Positions 8,813-17,510 of a stretch of 46,109 nucleotides of DNA are shown here, piece after piece. The position numbers and the translations under genes are program-made. Origin of the DNA: Chromatiales bacterium (GTDB lineage: Bacteria > Pseudomonadota > Gammaproteobacteria > Steroidobacterales > GCA-2729495); the NCBI GenBank assembly GCA_002729495.1, contig PBYE01000092.1:1-46109 (forward strand). Direction: 5' to 3'. The notes under the pieces are model-generated. The model saw only the letters and a program-made list of their open reading frames with translations, was not told the DNA's origin and did not search any database. The stretch's first letter is position 1. The number at the start of each line of letters is the position of its first letter.

Positions 8813-11740
8813 CTATAGTGTGCGCAGATACTCAACTACCGCATCCACCTCAGGATCTGTCAGCGGAATAAAATTTTTATCTGCCATATACCGGACTGCC
8901 TGCCGGAGTTCGCTGAACCTTGCATCGTGAAAGAACAGAGCGTTATCCCAAACATTGACGAGAGACGGTGGTTTGAACTCACCGGCCGACCGCTCGGGCC
9001 TTGGTGATGCCTTCAGGCTCGTGAATACTATGTCGTCGGGTTTATAGGCACGGTCGCCAACAACCGCCGTCAACACGGGCCCTCGGACCGGGTCCATCAT
9101 AAACAGCTTCTGGAATGCTTCACCCATCGCGGCACCGGCGTACCGTGTGCGCGTGCCGACATTGTACAGATTCAGTTCGCCACCGCCATAAGGTCTCGCC
9201 GCGGTTGGTCCGCGCTGACCTGCTGCATCTTTATGGCAGTTGGTGCAGTGTTCGCTAAAGATTGCCTTCCCGCGCGCTACCAGTTCTGGATCGGTAACGG
9301 GCGCCTGCAGCCGCGGTATATGCCAGGCAAGGTAGTTGGCGAATGCGTCGGCATCACTTTTGTCCAAACCCGTTCCGCCAAGAACTTCGACAGAAGCCGT
9401 CGTGACAAGCTCATATGCATCCGGATGAGTCGCCTTGGCATGCAGCCAGCCGCGTGAACCAACGCCGCCACGCAAGGACGGCGTGCGACGTTCACCCTCT
9501 ATAAGCGGCCACGCCGATCCGTCCATGCCACCCCCCGGGTGACAGTGACTGCACGAACCTTCACGGTGTGCGCTTAGCTGCGGGTATTTGTCCGGATTGG
9601 CCGAACTAAAAAGTATCTTGCCACGCCGGACTCTTGGATCCAGTGGGTCTTTATCTACAAGTGCGATCTGCCCGACCTCTTTAATGGGCGGTATTTCCGG
9701 TACCTTGCTTACATCGCGCGTGGTATGTGCGGTTGAAACCAGCGATGCATTACCCCTTGGGTCAAGTTCGCGACTCAGCCAGAACGGCACGTAAGAAGGT
9801 CGCGGGAGGGCGCCTTCTGTCGCATAACCCTGCAAATCAATTATGGAAATGTACGGACTGTTGTCATACAGAACGTAACCCGTGGCACCGTCGGGGCTTA
9901 ACGCTAATCCCAGGGGGTTACTGCCGGATAACACGATATGCTCGCGCGACACCGGGTGACGGGTGGCGCCATCTAAAACCACAAGTTCATCCGACGTATA
10001 GGCAACCAGTATTGTGCGCCGGCCCCCGCGCGAGTAAGTAACGGAACGAACGTGGCCCGTCTGAAACAGACCAGTCTCGCCGGTAGGCATCGAAGCGCCA
10101 TCATAGGTCCAGATAGAAGGCCGGTCGGGCTCATGCTCGTAGCGATTTGCAAACTCGACATTTGCGTTGCGGTTTGCGCAGCGCTGGTAAATAAGTGCGC
10201 GATCGGGAATTTCGAAAGATGTATCGAGTTGCCTGGCATGTGTCGCTGCCGGAATTCGGGCATCAAAGGACAGGATATTGGCCGTGGTAATGCGGCCGAG
10301 CCGCCTGTCGAGGCCCGCCGCCTCCATGTCACCTTCGAAAATCAGGAAGGGCACCGTAACACTGCCGGGCACGAGCAATTCCGTACCACCGGGATTCAGA
10401 AATGCGCCCTGAAACAGCGTAAAGGCCCCTTCCATTTGCAATTGCTCAGGCTGCCAGCGCTCGTAAAAGCCGCCCAGCTTGCGCAAACAACCTATGACAT
10501 CAGGATTACCTCCGTCGACAACCTTTGCCTGGTCGGTCAACAAAGATAAATCTTCGGCTGAATGCACACTCACCCAGCCTTCATTTTGGGGCAGCGCGCC
10601 TCGTGGCAACAGATGGGCAACAAATACTGCACTGCTGTCGGGAGCAACCGATATTCCGGTCGGCCGACGGCCGACATCAGCCGTTCCTGAGTGGACAAAG
10701 CCATTACCACGCCATTCGAAGGCGGCCAATGTATCACCTACATAACTTGCTACGAACACCCGTGAACCGTCCGGCGCGATAACCACTTCACGTGGCTCGC
10801 GGCCAATACCGTCTGCTTCGCCAAAGCGCTGTACAACCTCGCGGCTCTCACGATCAATGACGACAAGCTGATTACAGAGGGGGGCGACAGTTAAGGCGAA
10901 CCTGCCGTCGGGCGTGATCGCCATCCCCTGCGGTGCGCCTTCTACCGCTATATCGGCGACCGCTTCGCCTCGTTCGGTATCAATGACGACAACCTTGTTG
11001 CCATCGGCATAGGGCGCCCATACTTCTGCGCCATCCGGCGTTACCGCGATGCGTTGTGACCTGGTCGCTTCTCGTGTCGTGCGCGTACCATGCAGACCGA
11101 AGTCCAGTTTAATCCGGGCGGAGCGATGACCTGTCAGGCTGCTGCCATCGGCAGTACCAACACCTGCGATGAAGCGTGTAACGCCCTCCGGTGCGACATT
11201 CCCGATGAATAACTCGGGCGACTCGAGCGGATCTGCCCATATATCCGTGGTCAGGTCATAGATCACGAGTTTGGAGGACAGGCCATTAATACTCAGCGTC
11301 AGATTCTTGAATCCGGTCGGTGCATCATTGATAAACAATAACTCCAGCCACAGCAGGTCCGATCGCTCTGACGGTCGCTTAATTCCGATTTCAAGCGACA
11401 GGCCATTTACAGCAGGCGATATTTCAGCGATATCAAGCTGCGGTTGTTGCTCGTGAGCTTTTTGGTCAAGATCACCAACCCGAACCCTGGCGGGCTTCCA
11501 GAGACGCGGGTCGTTCGCATCCAGTGACACCGAGTACCAAAGGGATACAGGGTCATTGAGGTCAGCCTGCCTCAGCATCGGACCATTCAGTTTGGTATTC
11601 AGGGCAGACTGACACGAGGGATCGAGTGCCGGATCTACCCCGGTCAAACGCATGGCAGCGTTATCACCGCCCTGCTCAAACGAACACGCAACCACAGTTG
11701 CAACGACTGGTATCAGCAGGAATCTGGTCAACTCACGCAT
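8813..11740 (-). CDS. Lipoprotein with YVTN-type beta-propeller and C-terminal di-heme cytochrome c peroxidase-like domain
   Basis: The 975-residue product starts with a lipoprotein signal (TRFLLIPVVATVVACS, lipobox Cys19), so it should sit on a periplasmic membrane face. Residues about 225-640 form a propeller, with repeats such as IAVTPDGAEVWAPYADGNKV, MAITPDGRFALTV, VVIAPDGSRVFVASY and LALSPDGATGYVLY. Residues about 700-975 resemble the MauG/CcpA di-heme family, with heme sites C730-C733-H734 (CSHCH) and C832-C835-H836 (CTNCH). The closing PPSLVNVWDNALFFHDARF segment is typical of that family. The domain order is the same as in the 22355-25297 gene, although the sequences are not close. 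It is monocistronic, divergent from the sensor kinase at 11943. Its role is probably periplasmic oxidation or peroxide-type electron transfer; the substrate is unknown. Confidence 0.8.
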   Translation of the reverse strand: MRELTRFLLIPVVATVVACSFEQGGDNAAMRLTGVDPALDPSCQSALNTKLNGPMLRQADLNDPVSLWYSVSLDANDPRLWKPARVRVGDLDQKAHEQQPQLDIAEISPAVNGLSLEIGIKRPSERSDLLWLELLFINDAPTGFKNLTLSINGLSSKLVIYDLTTDIWADPLESPELFIGNVAPEGVTRFIAGVGTADGSSLTGHRSARIKLDFGLHGTRTTREATRSQRIAVTPDGAEVWAPYADGNKVVVIDTERGEAVADIAVEGAPQGMAITPDGRFALTVAPLCNQLVVIDRESREVVQRFGEADGIGREPREVVIAPDGSRVFVASYVGDTLAAFEWRGNGFVHSGTADVGRRPTGISVAPDSSAVFVAHLLPRGALPQNEGWVSVHSAEDLSLLTDQAKVVDGGNPDVIGCLRKLGGFYERWQPEQLQMEGAFTLFQGAFLNPGGTELLVPGSVTVPFLIFEGDMEAAGLDRRLGRITTANILSFDARIPAATHARQLDTSFEIPDRALIYQRCANRNANVEFANRYEHEPDRPSIWTYDGASMPTGETGLFQTGHVRSVTYSRGGRRTILVAYTSDELVVLDGATRHPVSREHIVLSGSNPLGLALSPDGATGYVLYDNSPYISIIDLQGYATEGALPRPSYVPFWLSRELDPRGNASLVSTAHTTRDVSKVPEIPPIKEVGQIALVDKDPLDPRVRRGKILFSSANPDKYPQLSAHREGSCSHCHPGGGMDGSAWPLIEGERRTPSLRGGVGSRGWLHAKATHPDAYELVTTASVEVLGGTGLDKSDADAFANYLAWHIPRLQAPVTDPELVARGKAIFSEHCTNCHKDAAGQRGPTAARPYGGGELNLYNVGTRTRYAGAAMGEAFQKLFMMDPVRGPVLTAVVGDRAYKPDDIVFTSLKASPRPERSAGEFKPPSLVNVWDNALFFHDARFSELRQAVRYMADKNFIPLTDPEVDAVVEYLRTL

Positions 11741-11942
11741 GGTCTCTTGGTTACCCCCTGGCCGACCATTATCCTACCAAACCCTGGCTCACCGGGAAGG
11801 TGGGCTATTAATCAGACACATTATGCTTCAGCACTTTAGCTGGGTGGCCGGATGCGGTAGCGTAGACTAACCGTCGTCACAGGTTTCGCCGTCTGCCATA
11901 TGACTGGTAGCAAAAGAAGGTTGTAACCCGGTGAGGCACCTT

Positions 11943-13880
11943 ATGCGCATACTCGAACTTCTAAAAAATATGACCCTGAGAAGCAGGATTGTCATACCTA
12001 TGATAGCTCTCTCGGTATTGCCCGCCACCGGAATCGCGATCTTCACCATTGTCAACATGCAGACTTCGATGAGAAGCGCAGCGATCGAGCGTGAGGTAGT
12101 TGATACATCCATGCGCACCCGCAAGCTGGAGGAGTTTCTTAAGGCGGTCGAGACTGATCTCCGCTTTCTCAGTAAGGGCCGGCTCCTTAACGATCTTGCT
12201 GAAGCGCGCCGCACGGGTCAGCATGAACGAGTGGGCTTGTTGCGCCGGCAGGTGGAGCAGGAACTGATTCTGTTTTCCCAGGGTAAGCGTTCGTTCTATC
12301 AGCTTCGCTATATTGATACTGATGGGCTGGAGGTTGTCCGCCTTGATGTGGAAGAGGGCCGTGCAAAAGTGGTGCCTGTTTCACGGCTGCAGAACAAGAG
12401 TGGCCGTTACTACGTACAGGAATCATTACAGCTCTCTCCTGACCAGCTCTACACATCGCCAATGGACCTGAACATGGAAGGTGGCCGGGTGGAGGTTCCA
12501 TTCCGCCCGGTGCTGCGTTTCGGCCTCCCGCTCTTTGGTGAGAGTGGTGAGCGTACCGGTTGTCTGATCCTTAATCTTAATGCCACAAATATTTTTGAAC
12601 TAATTGAACCCTTGAGGGTTGGAACCGAGGCATTCTTTGTCGATGCAACGGGCAACTATCTTGGCTATGTTGGCCCGGAAGAAGATAAACGTGAGCGCTA
12701 CAGTCTGGGCAGTGAGCGTGGTTTGGCAGATAATTTCAGTACAACCGAGAGCAGCAGGATCCTCGGGCCAGGCATACAAGACCTTTACCTGGAGACACCC
12801 GATGCAGTGATCTCGGTTGAAACGGTTAGCGTGGCTACTGACGATTCAGCTAACCAGTGGAGATTAATCGTCGCCCATTCGATTGACGAGTTCGGTGCAC
12901 CAATTCGCAGGCTGACCATCTACCTTTCCGTCATCATCGCACTGGTACTCGCTTTGGTCGCATGGATTGGTGTGCTTGTTACTAATAACCTTGCCCGGCC
13001 GGTGGCAGAGTTGCGTGACGCCATGAGTCGTATCGCTGCCAATCGTGGTGCCATCAAGCGGGTGGCTTCGCCCGGGCCGGCAAATGAAATTGATGGTTTG
13101 TCCCGGGAGTTTCAGATGATGGCTGAGCGCCTCGAACAGACCCAGGACAGGCTGCAGGGCTTGCAGTCCGAGCTGGCCGATGCCGGGAAGTCCGCATCAA
13201 TGGGCCAGTTATCCAGTGGTCTCCTGCAGGATCTAAGTGACCCGCTGGTTGCTATCAAAAACAAGATTCAGGCTACCGAACCCGGTGAGACTGCCGGAAC
13301 AATAGCCCTGATACGCAGCCTGCTTGCAGATGTCGAACGTATGGAAGAAGTACTGCAGTTATTCTCTCACCAGACACAGGCACCCCGGCCCGAGGTGATC
13401 TCACTGGCAAGCATTGTTAAAAGTGTTGTAGCACTGGTCGGGGCCGAGGTCCGGCATCGGGGCTTGCAGATAGAAGTCGATGCCGACGCCGGCGTACCTC
13501 CCATCAAAGGTGATTTCACCCAGTTGCGGCAACTGCTGATTAACCTGATCCTCAACGCAGCGGACGCACAGCCTGAAAGTGAGCACATCATCATTAAGAT
13601 TACGGCCATGATGTCGGATGATCATGTGGAGCCAGTGGCGGTTGGTGCCATGGTCAAGGTTATCGATGACGGTCAGGGTATTGCGACGGAAAGTCTGATC
13701 AAGATATGGGAACCCTTTTACACCACCAAGCAGGATAGAGTTGGCTTGGGGCTCGCCATCTGTCGCCGCATTGTCGAAGAGCATGGCGGCAGGATTGAGG
13801 TTTCAAGCCAGATCAGTCATGGCACCACGGTAACCGTTAGCTTCCCGATAGCCTCAACCGAGGCAGATCCATCAGCCTGA
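11943..13880 (+). CDS. Membrane sensor histidine kinase-like protein with degenerate phospho-acceptor box
   Basis: I place the start at the ATG at 11943, preceded by GGTGAGG, rather than the in-frame GTG at 11931. The 645-residue product has a first membrane helix (about residues 15-38), a long periplasmic Cache-like sensor region (about 50-310) and a second helix (about 325-348). A HAMP segment and a short coiled coil follow (about 400-420). In the dimerisation box, where kinases read SGxxHExxNPL, this protein reads SSGLLQDLSDPL. The phospho-acceptor His is replaced by Gln (Gln433 from the GTG, Gln429 from the ATG). The ATPase domain looks intact, with LINLILNAADA (N box), VIDDGQGIA (G1), WEPFYTTK (F box) and GLGLAICRRIVEEHGG (G2). 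No response regulator gene is adjacent. It may act by phosphorylating at another site, by hetero-dimerising, or as a pseudokinase. Confidence 0.85.
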   Translation: MRILELLKNMTLRSRIVIPMIALSVLPATGIAIFTIVNMQTSMRSAAIEREVVDTSMRTRKLEEFLKAVETDLRFLSKGRLLNDLAEARRTGQHERVGLLRRQVEQELILFSQGKRSFYQLRYIDTDGLEVVRLDVEEGRAKVVPVSRLQNKSGRYYVQESLQLSPDQLYTSPMDLNMEGGRVEVPFRPVLRFGLPLFGESGERTGCLILNLNATNIFELIEPLRVGTEAFFVDATGNYLGYVGPEEDKRERYSLGSERGLADNFSTTESSRILGPGIQDLYLETPDAVISVETVSVATDDSANQWRLIVAHSIDEFGAPIRRLTIYLSVIIALVLALVAWIGVLVTNNLARPVAELRDAMSRIAANRGAIKRVASPGPANEIDGLSREFQMMAERLEQTQDRLQGLQSELADAGKSASMGQLSSGLLQDLSDPLVAIKNKIQATEPGETAGTIALIRSLLADVERMEEVLQLFSHQTQAPRPEVISLASIVKSVVALVGAEVRHRGLQIEVDADAGVPPIKGDFTQLRQLLINLILNAADAQPESEHIIIKITAMMSDDHVEPVAVGAMVKVIDDGQGIATESLIKIWEPFYTTKQDRVGLGLAICRRIVEEHGGRIEVSSQISHGTTVTVSFPIASTEADPSA

Positions 13881-13935
13881 ACCGGGTTCCGGGCTGATCT
13901 TACAGGCTATATATAAGCAGGGTGCTCTGACACGT

Positions 13936-14880
13936 TTACAGGTTGTCCGGAGGTTCCAGGCTCGGGGGCGGACCGAGTTCCAGTGTGAGCCGGTCAATCA
14001 GCGGCACACTTGCATTAGCGAGTAACACCGCCAGCGCTGCACCATCAGGATACGGCGTATAAAAACGGACCAGCATCATCGCCAGTGCAGCAACAACGGC
14101 AAATATGATTCGCCCGCCTGGTGTAAACGGCGCGGTGACCGGGTCTGAAAGCATATAGAACGCAGCCAGCAACGTCCCACCTCCAACCAGGTGCAGTAAA
14201 GGGTTGCCCAGTAACCATGGAGCGTGACCTTCAATTCGTATACCGGGTGGCAGTACCAGTGCCAGGAATGCCACGGTCGCAAGAAAGGTCAGTGGGATGC
14301 GCCAGTCTATGGTGCGCAGGCTGACCAGCATCAGTCCGCCGGCGAGTACCGCCAATGGTGCTACCTGGCCGATCGTGCCCGGTATGCTGCCACTCAACAA
14401 CCCGGTAATGGTTGGGGCCAGCAGGCCGCTCTCCCTGGCCAGGGGGCTTGCCGTTGTTATGCCATCAATTGTTACTGCTGTTGAAATAAACCAGGCCCCC
14501 GGAATCAGCCCCATCAGGATGACGCGTGACAGGGCAGCCGGGTTAAAGAGGTTACACCCAAGGCCGCCAAAGGCATGTTTACCCAGACCTGTTGCCAGCA
14601 TGCCGCCAATCAATGCAAGCCACCACGGTGCTGTAACCGGAAGCAACAGAGCAAAAATGACTCCCGTAACAACAGCACTGCCATCGAAAGCCTGGCGTCG
14701 ATCAATGACAAGTTCGGTGAGCCAGGCACCGGCAAGTGCACAGATGACCAAAAGTGCCGCAGCAAATCCAAAACGCATAACTGCTGCAACCAGGCTGGGT
14801 GCTAGGCTGACCAGCACCAGTACCATCATCATGCGATTGGTCTTGCCGCTGTGGATTATTGGTCCGATTAACTTTGTCAC
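13936..14880 (-). CDS. rnfD: RnfD-like membrane subunit with covalent FMN site
   Basis: The protein has about 314 residues and 8-10 membrane helices, in line with RnfD/NqrB. The conserved segment GKHAFGGLGCNLFNPAALSR and the later LHLVGGGTLLAAFYMLSDPVTAP match the family strongly. The flavinylation motif is DGITTASPL (residues 139-147 from the GTG at 14880). It fits the ApbE pattern D-G-x-S/T-x-A-S/T, with Ser in the acceptor place where RnfD normally has Thr. I choose the GTG at 14880 because it overlaps the upstream TGA as GTGA; the longer frame opens at 14886. In Rnf complexes RnfD carries FMN on the periplasmic side. It is the last gene of the operon. ApbE is encoded upstream in the same operon. 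Confidence 0.88.
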   Translation of the reverse strand: MTKLIGPIIHSGKTNRMMMVLVLVSLAPSLVAAVMRFGFAAALLVICALAGAWLTELVIDRRQAFDGSAVVTGVIFALLLPVTAPWWLALIGGMLATGLGKHAFGGLGCNLFNPAALSRVILMGLIPGAWFISTAVTIDGITTASPLARESGLLAPTITGLLSGSIPGTIGQVAPLAVLAGGLMLVSLRTIDWRIPLTFLATVAFLALVLPPGIRIEGHAPWLLGNPLLHLVGGGTLLAAFYMLSDPVTAPFTPGGRIIFAVVAALAMMLVRFYTPYPDGAALAVLLANASVPLIDRLTLELGPPPSLEPPDNL

Positions 14881-15275
14881 AGCCACACCAGCGGTAATAA
14901 AGTGTAGTAAAGAACTCCGATAACCAGCAGCTGTATCGGCCAGCCCCGTAACCGGGGAAAAATTGCATCTTCCCGCAGACGTGCCAGCAGGGTGTCAAAG
15001 AGTCTGTCCAGCAAAAACCAGGCCAGTGCTGCAACAATACTTTCTGTCAGGCTGCTGTACTCAGGTATTACCAGCAACAGGCCTACCGGTGCCCAGCGTG
15101 GAGCCAGGGCGACTGCCGCCAGTGCGGTGAGCGGATCACTAAACCTGGCCAGGGGCTCATGGCTGCCGATCAGGTATGCCAGCAGAGGAGCCAGTACGAC
15201 CAGCCACCAGTACTGCGGCCGGTTTAAACAACGACTGGCCAGCAGGGCTATAAAAACTGCATCGGTGGGGCTCAT
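14877..15275 (-). CDS. Small four-helix membrane protein of unknown function in the Rnf-like operon
   Basis: The 132-residue protein starts MSPTDAVFIALLASR and has four likely membrane helices. A cytoplasmic-looking loop, DRLFDTLLARLREDAIFPRLRG, lies before the last helix. It overlaps both neighbours by four bases. In standard rnf operons the small membrane subunits are RnfA and RnfE, about 190-200 residues, six helices, with a conserved Cys that binds an iron-sulfur cluster within the membrane. This protein is too short and shows no such Cys motif; its only Cys is in SRCLNRPQ. I therefore call it unknown. It may be a stand-in that completes the membrane part of the complex. Confidence 0.75.
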   Translation of the reverse strand: MSPTDAVFIALLASRCLNRPQYWWLVVLAPLLAYLIGSHEPLARFSDPLTALAAVALAPRWAPVGLLLVIPEYSSLTESIVAALAWFLLDRLFDTLLARLREDAIFPRLRGWPIQLLVIGVLYYTLLPLVWL

Positions 15276-15883
15276 GGAGCTTTCCTGAATACGGCAAGGA
15301 CAACCGCTGCAAGCAGAAACAAGGGTCCTGCCTGATGCAGCGTCTCAGGTAGTGGCAGCAGGGCTAGTGCAGCTCCTAACAGCACAGCGCCAAGAGGCCT
15401 GCGCCAGCCATGCAGCAAGCGGCCACTGCCGGCGATTGAGGCCATGCTTGTACCCGGGGCAATAACGGTGGCAATCCAGCCGATGCCTACCCAGCGCCAC
15501 GGGTTGCGATTACTCAGTGCGAACCCGATGAGGAGTGCTCCTGACCATGTCAGCACACCACTCACCGACATATGGCTCAGCACGGGCACCATGCCTGCGA
15601 CCAGTAAACCGATGGTGGGTGCAGCCCTAACCCGCCCCAGCAAGCCGGCTTCGCGGAGCAGGCGATCCTGCTCTGCCAGTATTTGCTCGCACTGCACCGG
15701 TGTAAGCAGCCGGCGATCCAGCATTACGTCACCGATCAGCGTATCAATGCCCGCCGCCCGGAGTTCTTCCCGGGCACCTAGTGCTCGTTCGAGTTCCTCC
15801 TCGGTAACCAAACCGAGGTTGAGTGCCACCCTGCCGAAGTGCATCTCCTCTTCGGCCGGTATTGAATGACCCGGAACGCTCAT
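15272..15883 (-). CDS. MshEN-like N-terminal domain fused to four membrane helices
   Basis: The start is placed at the ATG at 15883, which overlaps the RnfG stop as ATGA; the upstream in-frame ATG at 15901 lies inside rnfG. The 203-residue product opens with about 75 soluble residues resembling the MshEN / GspE N-terminal domain: FGRVALNLGLVTEEELERAL, then IGDVMLDRRLLTPVQCEQIL, a duplicated helix pattern. In pilus and secretion ATPases this module binds c-di-GMP. After a short linker, residues about 90-200 hold four or five hydrophobic helices (VLTWSGALLIGFALSN, LGAVLLGAALALLPL and others). I know of no standard Rnf subunit with this architecture. The soluble half may sense a nucleotide or dock RnfC. 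The domain call is from pattern recognition. Confidence 0.68.
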   Translation of the reverse strand: MSVPGHSIPAEEEMHFGRVALNLGLVTEEELERALGAREELRAAGIDTLIGDVMLDRRLLTPVQCEQILAEQDRLLREAGLLGRVRAAPTIGLLVAGMVPVLSHMSVSGVLTWSGALLIGFALSNRNPWRWVGIGWIATVIAPGTSMASIAGSGRLLHGWRRPLGAVLLGAALALLPLPETLHQAGPLFLLAAVVLAVFRKAP

Positions 15884-16341
15884 CGGACAGCAGCCCTCCA
15901 TTGCACGAGACTTTCATTGATAGCATCGGTCAGCAGCTGGCTGGAAATTGATGCGCCACTGATAACGTCTACCTCCACGGGCGCCTTTGCAGGCTGACCC
16001 ACCAGCGATTGCGCCAGGGTTGGGTCAGAAAATGCATTCTGGTTGATGCCTTCACGTGCTTCGAACAGATGTAATTCACGGATGTTGTCGTCCTCAATCA
16101 AAATTGCCCCCCGGATCGGGCCAACATTGCCCTGGTGGTCAAAGAACACCAGCCAGCTCGGGCCGACCCGGAATGCCGGGCCGCTTTCCAGCTCTATGCG
16201 TTCGCCATCGGCACCGAGCACACGCTGGGCCAATTGCCGGTGTTGATCAGGAGACGACCATGCCAGGTCCAGTAAAAGTGCAGCCAGCAGTACCGCTACT
16301 GTGGTTAGTCGATCACGCCTGCGGGCAATCATCAGTCCCAT
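15880..16341 (-). CDS. rnfG: RnfG-like FMN-binding subunit
   Basis: I start at the ATG at 16341, which overlaps the rnfC end by ten bases; an ATG at 16332, touching the rnfC stop, is equally possible. The first in-frame codon at 16422 lies deep in rnfC and is unlikely. The product is about 153 residues with one N-terminal membrane anchor (LTTVAVLLAALLLDLAW) and a periplasmic FMN-binding domain. The flavinylation motif is DVISGASISSQLL near residues 125-137, which fits the ApbE rule but with Ser instead of Thr as acceptor. RnfG usually has about 200 residues, so this is a short form. RnfG carries covalent FMN and passes electrons between membrane subunits. Its neighbours are RnfC and the MshEN-like membrane protein. 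Confidence 0.83.
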   Translation of the reverse strand: MGLMIARRRDRLTTVAVLLAALLLDLAWSSPDQHRQLAQRVLGADGERIELESGPAFRVGPSWLVFFDHQGNVGPIRGAILIEDDNIRELHLFEAREGINQNAFSDPTLAQSLVGQPAKAPVEVDVISGASISSQLLTDAINESLVQWRAAVR

Positions 16342-17510
16342 GCCGTTACAACCGCCTTGGCTCTGCGCAGCTCTTCTATCAGGGGCCTGCGGGCAGGGCA
16401 GGTAAACTGACATGCTCCGCACTCGATACAGTCAAGTACCACCTTGTGCGGACTCTCTACCAGGTGAGCCACCGGCAGGTTGTACGGGCAGACTTCCATG
16501 CATTGCCCACAACGAATACAAGGTTGTGGCCGGTAATCACCCAGTTCTTCTGCTGTCAGTGCAATCACGGCTCCGGTGCCACCGGTAACAGGTGTTGCCT
16601 CGTCAGCAGCGGTACCCATCATCGGGCCACCGGTAAGAATCATTGCCGCTTTCGCTGCATCGATCTCGCATACTTTCTGCAGATGACCAAGTTCGGTACC
16701 AATAGGTACCCGGTAGTTACCCGGACGACCTACTGCATCACCATCGACCGTGATGACACGATCAATCAGTGGCCGACCGAGGCATACGGCTTCATGCAGA
16801 GCCAGTGCCGATTGCACATTCATCACCAGCACACCCACATCACGGGGCAGACCGCGCTTGGGCACGACCTTTCCGAGGGTGTCATGAATCAGCAGACGCT
16901 CGTAGCCGCCCGGATAGTTAATTTCACGATCAACGATCATGCCCTGCCGGGCCCCTACCGCACGCATTGCAAGTTCAGCCCCGCAATTTGCCTGGTCACG
17001 TTGTTCTACAAGTACCCGGTGATCACAGGTCAGGTAGGGCTCACTTTCGCAGCCATTAACAAGTACGACTTCAATGGGTGCCGGATGACTCAGCTTTACG
17101 TAGGTAGGAAACATACCTCCCCCCATGCCTATAAGCCCTGCCTCGCGGGAGGTATCACGGATTGCTTCGGGTGCAATCCACTCGGGTACGCCATGGGTAA
17201 GCGGTGGCCGCTCCGGGAGATCACCCTCAATAATGATGTGGTCCTCACGTACGGCTGTGACGGTGCCTGTCAGTGAAGCATGGATGCGCCGCTGGAAGCG
17301 CTCGTTGACAGGGCTGCGAGCGACGAGTTTGCCTCCCTCGATTGCCTGCCCGACCTCAACCACCGGATTCAGCCCATCGCTTAAAAGACGAACACGGCGT
17401 GGGGTTGGGATCGTGATAATGGCCGATTCACGGGTGGTCTTTAACCGTGGAACCTGCCGACCATACAACGCTTCACGGGCCGAAGAAAAAACCCAGTCAA
17501 GGGAGCTCAT
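16332..17510 (-). CDS. rnfC: RnfC-like NADH/ferredoxin-side subunit with two 4Fe-4S clusters
   Basis: The start is the ATG at 17510 that forms ATGA with the cytochrome stop; the frame itself opens at 17555. The 392-residue protein follows the RnfC plan. It has an N-terminal barrel-sandwich region with VVEVGQAIEGGKLVA, then the flavin/NADH-binding Rossmann-like part with GLIGMGGGMFPTYVKL and VVLVNGCESEPYLTCDHR. The SLBB part (TVDGDAVGRPGNYRVPIGT) is followed by two ferredoxin-type cluster sites, CIRCGQCMEVCPYNLP and CIECGACQFTCPARRPL. RnfC is peripheral on the cytoplasmic face and exchanges electrons with NADH. The usual partner RnfB, which takes ferredoxin electrons, is not encoded in this window, so the electron donor is uncertain. 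Confidence 0.9.
   Translation of the reverse strand: MSSLDWVFSSAREALYGRQVPRLKTTRESAIITIPTPRRVRLLSDGLNPVVEVGQAIEGGKLVARSPVNERFQRRIHASLTGTVTAVREDHIIIEGDLPERPPLTHGVPEWIAPEAIRDTSREAGLIGMGGGMFPTYVKLSHPAPIEVVLVNGCESEPYLTCDHRVLVEQRDQANCGAELAMRAVGARQGMIVDREINYPGGYERLLIHDTLGKVVPKRGLPRDVGVLVMNVQSALALHEAVCLGRPLIDRVITVDGDAVGRPGNYRVPIGTELGHLQKVCEIDAAKAAMILTGGPMMGTAADEATPVTGGTGAVIALTAEELGDYRPQPCIRCGQCMEVCPYNLPVAHLVESPHKVVLDCIECGACQFTCPARRPLIEELRRAKAVVTAWD

Noticed and set aside
14877-15275. RnfA or RnfE
   Set aside because: The protein is too short, has four rather than six helices, and lacks the conserved Cys motif of these subunits.
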